From Vibrio metschnikovii CIP 69.14 (GTDB taxonomy: Bacteria; Pseudomonadota; Gammaproteobacteria; Enterobacterales; Vibrionaceae), in the NCBI RefSeq assembly GCF_000176155.1, contig NZ_ACZO01000007.1:496001-560000 (forward strand): a stretch of DNA of 64,000 bases, in the 5' to 3' direction. Position 1 is the first letter of the stretch. Every line of letters starts with the position of its first letter. This document shows positions 62,657 to 64,000 of this stretch, piece by piece. The notes under the pieces are model-generated. The model did no database searches, had not been told where the DNA came from, and saw nothing but the letters and a program-made list of their open reading frames with translations. The position numbers and the translations under genes are program-made.

Positions 62657-62690
62657 TTGAAGTAGGCAGCAATATCGCTGCCTACTTCAA
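62657..62690. terminator. Palindromic terminator between the LPMO and receptor genes
   Basis: TTGAAGTAGGCAGC (62657-62670) pairs perfectly with GCTGCCTACTTCAA (62677-62690), loop 6 nt. It separates two convergent genes; no T-run follows. Confidence 0.75.
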
Positions 62691-62758
62691 GTAGAAAAAT
62701 CATAAAAATACAGCCAAGTTAAGGAGCGGTAACTCCTTCACTTGATTTGATATCTCGA

Positions 62759-64000
62759 TTAATAGTGTACTTCCACACCAAGGGTAATGGTTCTGCCTGG
62801 ATCGGGCATGCTGATCACCGCTCCGGGCTGGACTTGATAACGGTCAGTGAGGTTATTAATGGCCAAAAACAGCTGTGTGTTAGGGTTTAAGGCATATTGA
62901 GAGTAGAGATCAATTTTATAATCCGCTGGGATATCGATAATCGCACTGGCACCCGTGCCCGCTAACCAATTGCTTGGATTCGACTTACCGGAGTGATAAG
63001 AGACCTTGATACCAGTATCAAGTGTATTATTAAAAAATTGCGTGCCAAGATTGAGGTGTATGTTTTCTTTGGGGGGAATACGCGTTGGGGTTAATCCCCA
63101 AGCAAAGCCCATAGAATTACAGCGCTCGCTTTCTGCATATGCCGCTTGGTCTGTAGAGCAAATTTTGGTTTCACTGTATAAGGTAGCGGCAAGGTGAGCG
63201 TATAACCAAGCATAGTGATATTTGGCGCTCAGCTCCCAACCAGAGAGCTGCATTTTATCGTAATTGGTAAAGGTAAAGTTGGAACGCCATTCAGGCATTC
63301 CCGGCGTTTTGGGCAATACCCCACCAGAAATATAATTTTTAATGCTGTTTCTAAAATAAGACGCTGATAGATGAAGATTATCTCCACTCGCGATTGTATC
63401 CGTGCTATGCCATTGCACGCCTACCTCGTTATTGAACGATTGCTCAGGTTTGAGAGGGTTGAAAGGATTGTAGCTGAATACCTCATTCGATAGTGTCGTT
63501 TCATATAAGCTCGGCATTCGATAAGTACGTGAGGATTTCAAAAATAGCTGGGTACTTGGGGTGAGTTGGTAAGTCAGTTCACTCAGTAAATCCACTTTTT
63601 CTTTGTAATCGAGATGTTGCTTGGTTTGGTGGTCAGTGGACTTGGCATTGTGGACATTTAGCCCCAGTTTTATTTTCAGCGGTGCGTAATTTATATCGGC
63701 ATTAGCAAAAATATTTTGTGTACGACGCTTACCATCACGTGAAGTCACGGTTTGGGTAAAACGCGTTTGTCCATCTTCTTCAGGCGATAAGCGCTCTTGC
63801 TGCTGCGCAAAACCATAAGTTAAACGCACCGGCCAGTCGGTCAATAAGCTCTCATTACTGACGCTAAAGCCGGAACGATCGTTGCTGTAGCCATGGAAAT
63901 ACTGCTCGGCATTAGTGCCGACGGCCCAAAGCCCGTTATATTGAGCGAGCTTCGCATCGGTGTACCACACATTGGCGTGTAGATTTAGCCAAGGATGATC
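62759..64000 (-). CDS. TonB-dependent outer-membrane receptor, C-terminal part (5' end outside window)
   Basis: This is the last 413 residues of a TonB-dependent receptor; the frame is open to the window edge (DHPWLNLHANVWYTDAK). The sequence is an outer-membrane beta-barrel: alternating strands, LTPSTQLFLKSSRTYRMPSLYE, NPLKPEQSFNNEVGVQW, and LAINNLTDRYQVQPGAVISMPDPGRTITLGVEVHY, ending in an aromatic Tyr. The NNLTDRYQ...PGRT end and the extracellular Cys pair (ICSTDQAAYAESERCN) resemble heme/hemoglobin receptors. That ligand is a guess; siderophore receptors remain possible. Plug domain and TonB box lie beyond the window. Confidence 0.85.
   Translation of the reverse strand, partial: DHPWLNLHANVWYTDAKLAQYNGLWAVGTNAEQYFHGYSNDRSGFSVSNESLLTDWPVRLTYGFAQQQERLSPEEDGQTRFTQTVTSRDGKRRTQNIFANADINYAPLKIKLGLNVHNAKSTDHQTKQHLDYKEKVDLLSELTYQLTPSTQLFLKSSRTYRMPSLYETTLSNEVFSYNPFNPLKPEQSFNNEVGVQWHSTDTIASGDNLHLSASYFRNSIKNYISGGVLPKTPGMPEWRSNFTFTNYDKMQLSGWELSAKYHYAWLYAHLAATLYSETKICSTDQAAYAESERCNSMGFAWGLTPTRIPPKENIHLNLGTQFFNNTLDTGIKVSYHSGKSNPSNWLAGTGASAIIDIPADYKIDLYSQYALNPNTQLFLAINNLTDRYQVQPGAVISMPDPGRTITLGVEVHY

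Noticed and set aside
1..64000. tRNA/rRNA genes, CRISPR arrays, transposases or prophage genes
   Set aside because: None seen when reading both strands for conserved ends, direct-repeat arrays or characteristic proteins.

Overview
The window is the replication-origin end of the second chromosome of a Vibrio-type bacterium (Vibrionaceae). The left part carries the diagnostic set of parB2, parA2, a GATC-rich iteron origin with a DnaA box and a parS2 site, and the chromosome-II initiator gene rctB. The rest holds genes typical of Vibrio chromosome II: put, ribB with an FMN riboswitch, mtl, rbs, glpT and a spindolin-type chitin oxidase. An ERIC-type intergenic repeat is also present. The species cannot be fixed from the sequence alone.

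Layout. 1-669: end of a PotD-like binding protein. 750-2946: parB2 and parA2 on the minus strand. 2947-4513: origin region with parS2 (3164-3176), scattered iterons, a DnaA box (4148-4156), six iterons spaced 22-23 bp (4171-4298) and an AT-rich unwinding region with seven ATCA repeats (4357-4413). 4514-6490: rctB, followed by a long inverted repeat and one more iteron. 6926-13923: small conserved proteins, a YebC-family regulator, a 3-hydroxyisobutyrate-type dehydrogenase, a response regulator with a PP2C-type output, a DUF342/FapA-like gene broken by a frameshift, and pdxH. 13986-17064: two tandem paralogous coiled-coil/PEGA envelope proteins, one with a formylglycine-generating-enzyme-like domain. 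17501-24073: proline use (putR, putA, a small separate ALDH-fold partner, putP). 24249-26517: FMN riboswitch, ribB and a DEAD-box helicase. 26614-29823: a chemoreceptor with two solute-binding proteins. 29960-35693: LysR with a divergent NAD-binding protein, a lipoprotein, an SMR transporter, a membrane protein with a cysteine-peptidase-like tail, VirK/YbjX, an ERIC element and VF530. 35951-43693: MFS transporter, GST, lplA, a two-component system beside a secreted protein, a potassium channel and a MocA-type oxidoreductase. 43842-47628: mannitol genes (mtlA-mtlD-mtlR, minus strand) with a candidate antisense MtlS RNA. 48420-52983: an M23 peptidase overlapping a bactofilin, an RluA-type synthase, a LysE exporter with a divergent Lrp regulator, and a two-repeat DUF3012 lipoprotein. 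53324-59216: rbsDACBK-rbsR with an RbsR operator. 59482-64000: glpT, an AA10 chitin oxidase, and the C-terminal part of a TonB-dependent receptor.

How the parts work together. ParA2, ParB2, parS2, the origin and RctB form one replication and segregation module. Most of the rest is nutrient capture and catabolism, namely proline, mannitol, ribose, glycerol-3-phosphate, chitin and probably heme. Many operons have perfect hairpins between genes, which suggests expression tuned at the mRNA level. No tRNA, rRNA, CRISPR array, transposase or prophage was seen. The most informative observations are the detailed origin architecture, the frameshift in the DUF342 gene, the split PutA C-terminal domain, the candidate MtlS RNA, the membrane/cysteine-peptidase fusion, and the ERIC element with two decayed relatives.
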